Shown here piece after piece: positions 1 to 6,015 of a stretch of 7,527 nt of DNA (positions are counted from its first letter, which is position 1; each line of letters starts with the position of its first letter). The notes under the pieces were generated by a model. That model did no database searches. It saw nothing but the letters and a program-made list of their open reading frames with translations, and was not told the DNA's origin. Location: assembly GCA_002329625.1 (NCBI GenBank), contig DCTP01000030.1, positions 1-7,527 of the forward strand, in the 5' to 3' direction. This stretch comes from Leptolinea sp. UBA1437. GTDB taxonomy: Bacteria > Chloroflexota > Anaerolineae > Anaerolineales > Anaerolineaceae. The translations under genes and the position numbers were made by a program.

Positions 1-278
1 CGTTGATTATGATGAAATTTGTGGCAAAACTCACAAAAGATTACGGGGTAAAAACAATCGTAAGCATGAATCCGATTATGGTAGACGGTACAGGTATGTG
101 CGGAGCTTGTCGATTGACTGTCGGTGGAAAAACGAAGTTTGCGTGTATCGACGGTCCGGAGTTTGATGCACATCAAGTGGATTTTGATGAAGTAATTGCG
201 AGAACTTCGCTATACAGGGATATTGAACGTCATGCTTACGAAAAAACCTGTAATTTATTCAAACAAGAGGTAAATTGA
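1..278 (+). CDS. nfnA: NfnA, C-terminal part (ferredoxin-NADP+ reductase subunit alpha), 5' end outside window
   Basis: Only the last 91 codons are present; the frame is open to the left edge, so the TTG at position 3 is an internal Leu codon rather than a start. What remains is the C-terminal [2Fe-2S] domain of the sulfide dehydrogenase/dihydroorotate dehydrogenase-like FAD/NAD-binding family (PyrK relatives). The visible motif runs Asp28, Cys33, Cys36 and Cys48 (counted from the first full codon), inside MVDGTGMCGACR and FACIDGPEFD. In PyrK the first position is a Cys; in NfnA it is an Asp, which is the known unusual ligand of the NfnA cluster, so this reads as NfnA and not PyrK. NfnA binds FAD and NAD(H) and, with NfnB, couples ferredoxin and NADH oxidation to NADP+ reduction in the cytoplasm. 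The nfnB start lies two bases after its stop, which supports co-translation. Identification is strong from motif plus neighbour; the FAD and NAD domains are not visible here. Confidence 0.93.
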   Translation, partial: LIMMKFVAKLTKDYGVKTIVSMNPIMVDGTGMCGACRLTVGGKTKFACIDGPEFDAHQVDFDEVIARTSLYRDIERHAYEKTCNLFKQEVN

Positions 279-280
279 TC

Positions 281-1672
281 ATGCCCAATATGTCACCTAA
301 AAAAAATGAAATGCCATCCCAACCTCCCGAAGTAAGAAATAAAAATTTTCGGGAAGTAGCCTTAGGATATACCGAAGAAATTGCCTTGGACGAAGCCGCA
401 AGATGTCTCAATTGCAAACATAAACCGTGTGTCAATGGTTGTCCCGTTAACATCAATATACCGGAATTTATAAAAAAAATAACGGAAAAAGACTACGAGG
501 GCGCATATCAAATAATTAATCAGACCAGTTCTCTCCCAGCTGTTTGCGGAAGAGTCTGTCCCCAGGAAAATCAATGTGAAAAATATTGTGTTCGCGGTAT
601 AAAAGGAGAACCGGTCGGAATCGGCAGATTGGAACGATTTGTCGCTGATTATCACAACTCCTTGCCTTCGACAAAAGTCGAAAAACCAACTCCGAATGGT
701 CATAAAGTAGCGATTATCGGATCCGGTCCGGCCGGGCTTACCTGTGCTGGTGACCTTGCGAAAATGGGATATGAAGTAACGATATTTGAAGCACTTCACC
801 TTCCGGGAGGTGTCTTGGTATATGGAATACCTGAATTTCGTCTTCCGAAATCGGTCGTTCAAAAAGAAATTGATAAATTAAAAGATTTGGGAGTAAAAAT
901 TATTTTGAACGTTGTCGCCGGCCGATCGTTTACGATTGACGAATTATTTGAACATGGTTTTGAAGCGGTTTTCATTGGTTCAGGTGCCGGGTCGCCAAGA
1001 TTTTTGAATATTCCAGGTGAAAATTTGAGCGGTGTCTATTCCGCCAATGAATTTCTTACCCGAATCAACTTAATGAAATCCTATCAAAAAGACAGTGCCA
1101 CTCCGATTGTAAATTCCAAAAAAGTTGCGGTGGTAGGCGGAGGAAATGTCGCGATGGACGCCGCTCGCTGTGCAAAAAGATTGGGAGCGGAAGAAGTCTA
1201 TATTGTATATCGTCGTTCCGAAGAAGAATTACCCGCTCGGAAGGAAGAAGTTGAACATGCAAAAGAGGAAGGAATCATCTTTAAATTACTGAATAATCCG
1301 GTTGAAGTGATCGGCAATGAAAAAAGATTTGTCACCGGTTTGAAATGCGTCAAAATGGAGTTGGGTGAACCGGATGCTTCCGGAAGAAGGAAACCGATCG
1401 AAAAACCAGGAACGGAATTCGTTCTCGATGTGGATACGGTAATCATTGCAATCGGAACTTCCCCGAATCCATTAATCAAAATGACAACCGAAGGGCTCAA
1501 AACAAATGATCACGGGGGAATTATTATAGACGAAGAAACCGGTGCCACATCTCGCGAAGGAGTTTTTGCCGGCGGAGACGCCGTTACGGGAGCTGCTACC
1601 GTTATTTTAGCAATGGGTGCCGGAAAGAAAGCAGCCGCCGGAATCGATAAATTTATCAGAGAAAAGAAGTAA
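281..1672 (+). CDS. nfnB: NfnB (NADPH-dependent oxidoreductase subunit, GltA/GltD-like)
   Basis: A complete 463-residue protein of the glutamate synthase small-subunit family (GltD/homotetrameric GltA type). Two N-terminal cysteine sets at 42, 45, 50, 54 and 89, 93, 99, 103 would bind two [4Fe-4S] clusters. An FAD-binding GSGPAGL motif lies at 147-153, the family sequence GGVLVYGIPEFRLPK near 175-190, an NAD(P)H-binding VVGGGNVAMDAAR at 284-296, and a C-terminal FAD-contact stretch (AGGDAVTGAATV) near 430-441. Length matches NfnB. The partner upstream is NfnA, so the likely role is the large subunit of the electron-bifurcating Nfn complex, where its FAD is the bifurcation site and NADP(H) is its pyridine nucleotide. 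I chose ATG 281 because AGAGG (266-270) sits ten bases upstream; a TTG at 275 is in frame but is too close to that site. Without the neighbour it could be annotated as glutamate synthase small subunit, but no large GltB subunit is nearby in the window. Confidence 0.93.
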   Translation: MPNMSPKKNEMPSQPPEVRNKNFREVALGYTEEIALDEAARCLNCKHKPCVNGCPVNINIPEFIKKITEKDYEGAYQIINQTSSLPAVCGRVCPQENQCEKYCVRGIKGEPVGIGRLERFVADYHNSLPSTKVEKPTPNGHKVAIIGSGPAGLTCAGDLAKMGYEVTIFEALHLPGGVLVYGIPEFRLPKSVVQKEIDKLKDLGVKIILNVVAGRSFTIDELFEHGFEAVFIGSGAGSPRFLNIPGENLSGVYSANEFLTRINLMKSYQKDSATPIVNSKKVAVVGGGNVAMDAARCAKRLGAEEVYIVYRRSEEELPARKEEVEHAKEEGIIFKLLNNPVEVIGNEKRFVTGLKCVKMELGEPDASGRRKPIEKPGTEFVLDVDTVIIAIGTSPNPLIKMTTEGLKTNDHGGIIIDEETGATSREGVFAGGDAVTGAATVILAMGAGKKAAAGIDKFIREKK

Positions 1673-1709
1673 TAATCATTCTTCTCCATATACTGTTCCG
1701 AGGAATATT

Positions 1710-1745
1710 AAAATGCAGCTTCTTTGGAAGGCTGCATTTTATTTT
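1710..1745 (+). terminator. Rho-independent terminator after nfnAB
   Basis: A perfect 10-base inverted repeat, AAAATGCAGC (1710-1719) and GCTGCATTTT (1731-1740), closes on an 11-base loop in which TTC/GAA can extend the stem with one bulged G. The 3' arm ends in TTTT and continues ATTTTG. It lies 38 bases past the nfnB stop, a normal position for an operon end. Confidence 0.8.
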
Positions 1746-1776
1746 GCTTTTTGGCAGATATTTTGCGATTGATAAT

Positions 1777-1805
1777 TTGATTAAGGAAAAATATGGTACG
1801 ATATT
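1777..1805 (+). promoter_or_regulatory. Weak sigma-70-like promoter candidate
   Basis: TTGATT (1777-1782) is followed after 17 bases by GATATT (1800-1805). The -35 matches the consensus at four of six positions and the -10 at four of six. In DNA this AT-rich such matches arise often, so it is only a second candidate for the FHA gene, far upstream of the better site at 1875-1883. Confidence 0.2.
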
Positions 1806-1874
1806 TTTTAAATGAAATTTATCATTCTTCAATCTATTACTTATATAGCAATAGAATCTTTACAAAAATCGTTA

Positions 1875-1883
1875 TGTTATAAT
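1875..1883 (+). promoter_or_regulatory. Extended -10 promoter for the FHA gene
   Basis: TGTTATAAT is an exact extended -10 element (TGnTATAAT). The predicted start of transcription near 1890 would leave a leader of about 55 bases before ATG 1946. No good -35 lies at 16-18 bases; TTTACA (1859-1864) is only 13 bases away. Extended -10 promoters tolerate a poor -35. Confidence 0.5.
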
Positions 1884-1945
1884 TGCTCGAAATAACTACG
1901 AAGATTTGTAGTGAATGACGGAATGAAAATGGGAGTAAGAAATTT

Positions 1946-3175
1946 ATGAGTAATCAATTCCAAATCCGTGTACACTCTGGCTCTCTGCGCGGTCAAGCTT
2001 TTGTCATCAATAAGCAAGAATTTAAAATCGGAAGAGATCCTTCTTGCGACATTGTTTTGACCGAGAGTTCTGTTTCAAGAGTCCATTTATTGATTTATCC
2101 GCAACCTTATGATGCAATTGTGTTAGTTGACAATAATTCAACCAACGGAACAACTGTTAACAATGTGCAGGTCACAGCCCCTGTTCAGATCGCTGAAAAT
2201 GATGTAATCGTTTTAGGAGGAGAAGTTGCTTTGGTTTTGGAGAAAGTGCCTTCGATGCAAAACGCTTATCCTCCGTACCAAACGCCGAATTATAATCCGG
2301 CATATCCCAACGCACCCCAACAACAGATTCCGTCATATCAACCTCCTGCCTGGGATACAAATTACAATCCATCTTTCCAGCAACAAAATCAGAATCCATA
2401 TGTTCCGGCTAATCCTGTAAATATGCCTGTTTCCGGAATTCCGAACCAAGAGATAAATATGAATCGCAAAGATCATGATATGGAGAGTTTAAACTCAGAA
2501 GAACAAGTTAAGAATGATTCTGATCATATTCCGTCTTCTCCGAAAAATGAAGAAAATGCGGAATCTGTCAAACAATACGGATTCAATCCTTATGAATCGC
2601 AACAAAGGAATTCATTTTATCCGAATCCGAATGTGCCTTTTCAACCCAATTCACCGCAACCTCAATCTCCTTATCCGGGACAAGTACCTCCGGCTTATTA
2701 TCCGCCATATCCGACAAATTACGAAAATAGGCCACAGGATCCATATTTTTCTCAACAGGGATATAATCCCCAATCTGCACAATATAACCCCCAGGCGTCA
2801 CAATATCCATCACAATATCCATCACAATATCCTCCGTCTCAACAATATCCGCCGTATCCGGCTCCTTATGGCACCGATTCATATCAACAGCCATACCAAT
2901 ATCAGGGCTATCCGCAAGGTCCGGCGCAACAATACCCTGCGGGATATTATCAGCAACAACCATATGGAGGTTACGGTCCGGCAGCGGAATATGAACAAGC
3001 CGATAATTCACAGGATGAAAATGCGAAAAAGAAGAAGTTATACATTATCTTAGGCATTGTATTAGTATTAATCTTAGCGATTATCGGTTTCATAATTTAC
3101 ATCGACAGTAATTATCTCTGGTGTGATGTATTTCCGTTTTTATGGAGCCCAGAGGCTTGTGCGATTTATCCTTAA
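1946..3175 (+). CDS. FHA-domain protein with Pro/Gln/Tyr-rich linker and C-terminal membrane helix
   Basis: A 409-residue protein. Residues 5-98 form a forkhead-associated domain with the signature residues Gly29-Arg30, Ser44-x-x-His47 and Asn67-Gly68, which in this family bind phosphothreonine peptides. Residues about 105-355 are low complexity, rich in Pro, Gln, Tyr and Asn, broken by an acidic/charged stretch near 172-208. A Lys cluster (about 360-364) precedes one transmembrane helix at about 365-386, then a short tail, DSNYLWC to the C-terminus, with Cys393 and Cys405. The positive-inside rule puts the FHA domain and linker in the cytoplasm and the 23-residue tail outside. It probably reads Ser/Thr kinase signals at the membrane, but no kinase is in the window and the client is unknown. 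GGGAG (1931-1935) lies ten bases before the chosen ATG. It appears to be transcribed alone, between its own promoter and a strong terminator. The FHA call is firm; the role is inferred. Confidence 0.9.
   Translation: MSNQFQIRVHSGSLRGQAFVINKQEFKIGRDPSCDIVLTESSVSRVHLLIYPQPYDAIVLVDNNSTNGTTVNNVQVTAPVQIAENDVIVLGGEVALVLEKVPSMQNAYPPYQTPNYNPAYPNAPQQQIPSYQPPAWDTNYNPSFQQQNQNPYVPANPVNMPVSGIPNQEINMNRKDHDMESLNSEEQVKNDSDHIPSSPKNEENAESVKQYGFNPYESQQRNSFYPNPNVPFQPNSPQPQSPYPGQVPPAYYPPYPTNYENRPQDPYFSQQGYNPQSAQYNPQASQYPSQYPSQYPPSQQYPPYPAPYGTDSYQQPYQYQGYPQGPAQQYPAGYYQQQPYGGYGPAAEYEQADNSQDENAKKKKLYIILGIVLVLILAIIGFIIYIDSNYLWCDVFPFLWSPEACAIYP
2798..2832 (+). repeat. 12-base tandem repeat in the FHA linker
   Basis: The unit TCACAATATCCA occurs nearly three times in direct tandem, encoding Ser-Gln-Tyr-Pro from residue 285. 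The unit length is a multiple of three, so gain or loss of a copy keeps frame and only changes linker length. Confidence 0.85.
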
Positions 3176-3193
3176 TAGTCAATAACTAAAATT

Positions 3194-3240
3194 GAAAAAC
3201 TCTCTTTTATGAACCAAGTTTTATAAAGAGAGTTTTTCTT
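3194..3240 (+). terminator. Strong Rho-independent terminator after the FHA gene
   Basis: A perfect 14-base inverted repeat pairs 3194-3207 (GAAAAACTCTCTTT) with 3225-3238 (AAAGAGAGTTTTTC). The inner AAC/GTT (3212-3214, 3218-3220) can add a second short stem. The 3' arm holds a run of five T followed by CTT. The A-rich 5' arm means it could also stop transcription from the other strand. Confidence 0.9.
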
Positions 3241-3424
3241 GAGGAAATTTTGTTTCTCAAAATGAGCTAAGAATTTGAATGGTAAATATTTTGGATGTAA
3301 GTGAAATCTCATCCATTATTTGTAATATTTTCGTTGGCAAGTCGAATATCAAACAAAAGTTAATTTATAAGTGCTTTTTCGGATAATTATTTAGTCAAAT
3401 TACAAGAACAGATAAAGAGGTATT
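3241..3424. other. AT-rich intergenic leader with no confident element
   Basis: This stretch must hold the promoter of the 114-residue gene, since a strong terminator precedes it. TTGGCA (3334-3339) is a fair -35, but nothing close to TATAAT sits 16-18 bases downstream. I see no ORF of useful size, no RNA gene and no long inverted repeat here. Confidence 0.4.
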
Positions 3425-3769
3425 ATGAATTCGATAGATTTAAATCCTGAAATTATTTCACAGAGTGATAATTTTATTGCATGGAAAGTCGATGAACCGG
3501 ATGGTGAAACAACTTATCATCTGGATATAAATAATCTGACTGTTCATTTTTTTGTCGAAGAATGGGAGCAATTCATCGAATTTAAAAACCTTTTTATTAA
3601 TACTGAAAAGGATAAAACGGGCGAATTGGCTCAAACGGAAGATTATTATCTCAGTTGCGAAAAAACGGAAAACGGAGATTTAGTTTACAGTATGGAGATA
3701 ATCGGAGCCACACTCTATTTCTTCGAAGATGATTGGACAGAATTTAAAGAACTCGTTCGAAATTTATAA
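3425..3769 (+). CDS. Hypothetical 114-residue acidic protein made of two copies of one module
   Basis: I do not recognise a named family. The protein is small, acidic, has no signal peptide or membrane segment and has one Cys (78). It consists of two modules of about 42 residues that align without gaps at an offset of 57: residues 16-57 against 73-114. Shared positions include Gly27/84, Tyr31/88, Ile35/92, Thr39/96, Phe42-Phe43/Phe99-Phe100, Trp47/104, Phe50/107 and Glu52/109. Each module looks like two or three beta strands followed by a short amphipathic helix (FFxEEW then ExF), with a polar linker (58-71) between. AAAGAGG (3414-3420) sits four bases before the ATG, a clear ribosome binding site. 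It is monocistronic: terminator upstream, convergent gene eight bases downstream. A soluble cytoplasmic binding or adaptor role is possible but unproven. Confidence 0.85.
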   Translation: MNSIDLNPEIISQSDNFIAWKVDEPDGETTYHLDINNLTVHFFVEEWEQFIEFKNLFINTEKDKTGELAQTEDYYLSCEKTENGDLVYSMEIIGATLYFFEDDWTEFKELVRNL

Positions 3770-3776
3770 AATCATT

Positions 3777-3805
3777 TTCAGAACAGGATTGAAGCCAGTT
3801 CTGAA
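3777..3805. terminator. Inverted repeat at the convergence point, possible bidirectional terminator
   Basis: TTCAGAAC (3777-3784) pairs perfectly with GTTCTGAA (3798-3805), and two more G-C pairs follow inside after an A-A mismatch, leaving a 7-base loop. It sits eight bases after the stop of the + gene and covers the last codons and the stop of the - gene. Neither side has a proper T run (AAATGATTTT on the - strand), so intrinsic termination would be weak. Confidence 0.4.
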
Positions 3806-4611
3806 CGATATAAGTTCTTTTGCGGATCGTCATCATTAAGCAATTCAATCAATGCAAGCACTGCTTTATGAGCAATGCCGTTTCCGTAATTGCGATTCTG
3901 TTTAATGATCTCAAGTAAACCGTCAATCGCTTGATAGTATTTATTTGCCATCACAAAACGCATCGCAGCAATAAAAGCAAAATCCGAATCAGAATTTTCA
4001 GGAAGTTTTCCTTCGACATATTGGGATAATGCCTTTGCTAAAGGAAGTAATTTTTCGGCGTCATTGTACCTTTTACTTGCCGGAAAATCTTTCAAAAGAT
4101 AATATGCATCAACAGCTTTTCCTAAATGAATATCTGCCACTGCCAATCCATATTGTGCTTCCGGATCTTGACCTCTTAATTCGATAATTTCATGGAATAA
4201 ATCCGCGGCTGATTGATAATCGCCTTCTTTTAATAATGCATTGGCTTTTTCAATATTTAATTGAATGGGATCCGGAATTTGTATCGAATTCAACAGACTC
4301 ACGATCCGGAATTCCGGTTGATAGCCTATTAATTCTCCCGCGATATTTCCCATCAGAATTATTTTGATTGTCGGCAAGGTATAGACAGAGAATTTGGATG
4401 AGAGTAATGGGCTGCTATCTACATTTACATGAGCTAATCTGATTTGCCCTATTGAATGAATGACAATCGATTCCAATATTTTCTTATATTCTAAACTCGG
4501 TTTTGACCACTGAGCCCAAAAATTAAGAATAACAACAGAATTCATTGAATAATCAATGACTTCTTCTTCAAAATTTAGTTCATCAACATCGATAATATTT
4601 TCTCTGCCCAT
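3778..4611 (-). CDS. CnoX/YbbN-like thioredoxin-TPR protein lacking all cysteines
   Basis: A 277-residue protein with an N-terminal thioredoxin fold (about 5-110) and C-terminal TPR-like helices (about 120-277), the architecture and length of CnoX (YbbN), a holdase that passes clients to chaperones. The active-site position reads W35-S-K-P-S39, where thioredoxin has WCGPC; the cis-Pro loop is kept (TLPT, Pro79). The protein has no Cys anywhere, so it cannot do thiol-disulfide exchange. The C-terminus (DPQKNLYRSELASILF) resembles the end of CnoX. A role in protein folding or as a protein-binding scaffold is inferred; redox function is excluded by sequence. No clear Shine-Dalgarno precedes ATG 4611 (only AAAGAAAG some 18 bases upstream), so translation may be weak or coupled to the gene 41 bases upstream. 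A later in-frame Met23 would cut the first strand of the fold, so I keep the long start. Confidence 0.88.
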   Translation of the reverse strand: MGRENIIDVDELNFEEEVIDYSMNSVVILNFWAQWSKPSLEYKKILESIVIHSIGQIRLAHVNVDSSPLLSSKFSVYTLPTIKIILMGNIAGELIGYQPEFRIVSLLNSIQIPDPIQLNIEKANALLKEGDYQSAADLFHEIIELRGQDPEAQYGLAVADIHLGKAVDAYYLLKDFPASKRYNDAEKLLPLAKALSQYVEGKLPENSDSDFAFIAAMRFVMANKYYQAIDGLLEIIKQNRNYGNGIAHKAVLALIELLNDDDPQKNLYRSELASILF

Positions 4612-4652
4612 TTCAATTTTTTTATAAAGCTTTCTTTTTTATATACTCTTCT

Positions 4653-5069
4653 TTATTCATCGTCTCCTCTGGATGGATAATTTATCTCGGTCACTTCACC
4701 ATGGTAATTGATTTTTATGGAAAGCCCCATCATTCCTAAATAAGAACGAACTTCTTCCGGAATCCCTGTCTTAAAAATAGATTCTAAATTTTGATCGATA
4801 TTTTGCATTTGATTTTTTAGAATTGCAACCGTAAAAATATCATCTTGTCCTAACATGCTTGCAGCTTGCTCGCTTAGAAAATCTTCCTTCCCTTCTATTT
4901 GATCCGTAAAAGTTTTTAATACTTGCCGATCAACGTCTTCTGATGAAATATAATGTCGAAAACCGGCATCATTTACCACATAAAACATTTCTGATCCGAC
5001 TTGTTCCGTTTCTACAACTTGATCGTTTTCATCTGAAATCAATCCCGAAAACAATGCATGAATTGCCAT
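4653..5069 (-). CDS. Conserved hypothetical protein, 138 residues
   Basis: I cannot assign a function. The pattern (starting MAIHALFSGL, with YVVNDAGFRHYISSEDVDRQ, then a Gln/Asn-rich helix near 85-105, and ending on an acidic tail) resembles a hypothetical family I associate with Anaerolineae; this is memory, not a search. It has no signal peptide, membrane helix or Cys. The N-terminal half looks beta-rich (about 1-40), the middle helical (45-108), and the end again beta (SIKINYHGEVTEINY). The frame is open for 31 codons upstream, into the amidase gene, but ATG 5069 is chosen because AAAGGA lies six bases before it and the extension (Arg/Leu-rich) does not look like protein. It begins 19 bases after the amidase stop, so the two are probably one operon. 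Confidence 0.82.
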   Translation of the reverse strand: MAIHALFSGLISDENDQVVETEQVGSEMFYVVNDAGFRHYISSEDVDRQVLKTFTDQIEGKEDFLSEQAASMLGQDDIFTVAILKNQMQNIDQNLESIFKTGIPEEVRSYLGMMGLSIKINYHGEVTEINYPSRGDDE

Positions 5070-5088
5070 ATCATTCCTTTCATTCCTC

Positions 5089-5913
5089 TTAAGGAGTAAT
5101 ATTCTCAACCCCCGGTAATATAAATTTTGTCTTTGTTTCAGGTTGTGAAGGATTATATACAATAGGTTTGTTTGCTTCCACGGAAGTTGTCGCGGACTCG
5201 TTATTTATATAACAGAGTATCCCATCCGCAATTCCCTTTGCGACAGAATCGGTTTTTTCCGTCAACGTTCTGTAATCTAAGTTCAGATATCCCACTTCCA
5301 TAATAGCAGCAGTCGTATATTCATTAATCTCACTAAAATCATAGAATTCTTCCGGATCGGAGGAAATAGTATTTCCTAAATAATTCAAATTCGTTCTTCT
5401 TTGAAATCGATCAATCAAACAATTATTCAAATTTGTCGATTCAACCGGATAACTGACTTTGCCGATACTTGTGACTTTAAAACCGGAAGCTTGGTTATTA
5501 ATAAATTCACATGTGTCTGTATGAATTGATAACAAAGCTAATCCTGTATAATTCTTTAATTTTGGGTCAAATTCCTTAAAAAGATCTACCGTGTATCCTT
5601 GATTACTTAGCATATCTCGGACAAGCGTCGATATTCTTAATGCCACATCAACTTCACGTATATTATTTAATTCCGGCGGGCAAACATGGCCGGAATCATA
5701 TCCCCAATGACCGGAAACAATTCCGATTCGACTTTGTTCATTCGGTAATAATGTCGGCATTTTTTCAAAATATACTTCATTTGATTCAATTTGCTTTTCA
5801 TTTAAGTATTTATTAATATCCTGCCCCGGAGTGAAATAAATCAATACAGTTGCGGTTATTGCAGCAGTAAATAATACTGAGAAAATTATTTTGCCAATTG
5901 AATATTGTTTCAT
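5089..5913 (-). CDS. Membrane-anchored N-acetylmuramoyl-L-alanine amidase (Amidase_3)
   Basis: A 274-residue zinc amidase that would cleave the bond between N-acetylmuramic acid and L-alanine in peptidoglycan. Residues 8-28 form a hydrophobic N-terminal segment, a signal anchor or uncleaved signal peptide, so the enzyme acts outside the membrane. The catalytic domain covers about 61-240. Zinc ligands are His69 (SGHWGYDSG), Glu87 (NIREVDVAL) and His131 (LLSIHTDT); the catalytic Glu is Glu206 (IMEVGYLN). All four are present, so it should be active. The region between Glu87 and His131 contains KEFDPKLKNYTG where better known amidases have a conserved Arg/Asn stretch; SIHTD replaces the usual SIHAN. 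This variant resembles amidases I associate with Chloroflexota. A polar tail (about 235-274) has no recognisable wall-binding repeat. The ribosome site is poor: GAAGG abuts ATG 5913 with no spacing, and GGTTGGG lies ten bases away. Confidence 0.92.
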   Translation of the reverse strand: MKQYSIGKIIFSVLFTAAITATVLIYFTPGQDINKYLNEKQIESNEVYFEKMPTLLPNEQSRIGIVSGHWGYDSGHVCPPELNNIREVDVALRISTLVRDMLSNQGYTVDLFKEFDPKLKNYTGLALLSIHTDTCEFINNQASGFKVTSIGKVSYPVESTNLNNCLIDRFQRRTNLNYLGNTISSDPEEFYDFSEINEYTTAAIMEVGYLNLDYRTLTEKTDSVAKGIADGILCYINNESATTSVEANKPIVYNPSQPETKTKFILPGVENITP

Positions 5914-5934
5914 CCTTCAACATCCCAACCTGTC

Positions 5935-5985
5935 TCGTTTCTAGAGTTAAGTATAAACGAAACGACTTTGAAAGATCGCTTCAAA
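5935..5985 (-). promoter_or_regulatory. Leader upstream of the amidase with two inverted repeats and a -10-like site
   Basis: On the minus strand TATACT (5955-5950) is a fair -10, giving a leader of about 30 bases before ATG 5913; no convincing -35 is seen. TCGTTTC (5935-5941) and GAAACGA (5959-5965) flank that -10 as a 7+7 inverted repeat with a 17-base spacer. TTTGAA (5967-5972) and TTCAAA (5980-5985) form a second, 6+6. Either could be an operator or a weak hairpin. The 102-base gap from the DUF4013 gene makes a separate promoter here reasonable. Confidence 0.3.
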
Positions 5986-6015
5986 TCGGGAGTTGAGCAT
6001 TTTTCTAATAAAAGT

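Noticed and set aside
275..280. TTG 275 as the start of nfnB
   Set aside because: It would overlap the nfnA stop and sit only four bases from AGAGG; ATG 281 has better spacing.
362..862. Minus-strand ORF of 166 codons inside nfnB
   Set aside because: Fully antisense to a gene with clear Fe-S and FAD motifs, and its composition is not protein-like.
2798..2832. CRISPR-like or mobile-element repeat
   Set aside because: The repeats are direct tandem 12-mers without spacers, inside a coding low-complexity linker.
2514..3053. Long + strand ORF of 179 codons in another frame of the FHA gene
   Set aside because: It is the Ile/Arg/His-rich shadow of the Pro/Gln/Tyr repeats; the real frame has FHA motifs, a membrane helix and a ribosome site.
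5070..5162. 31-codon N-terminal extension of the 138-residue protein
   Set aside because: It overlaps the amidase C-terminus, is rich in Arg and Leu without pattern, and ATG 5069 has its own AAAGGA site.
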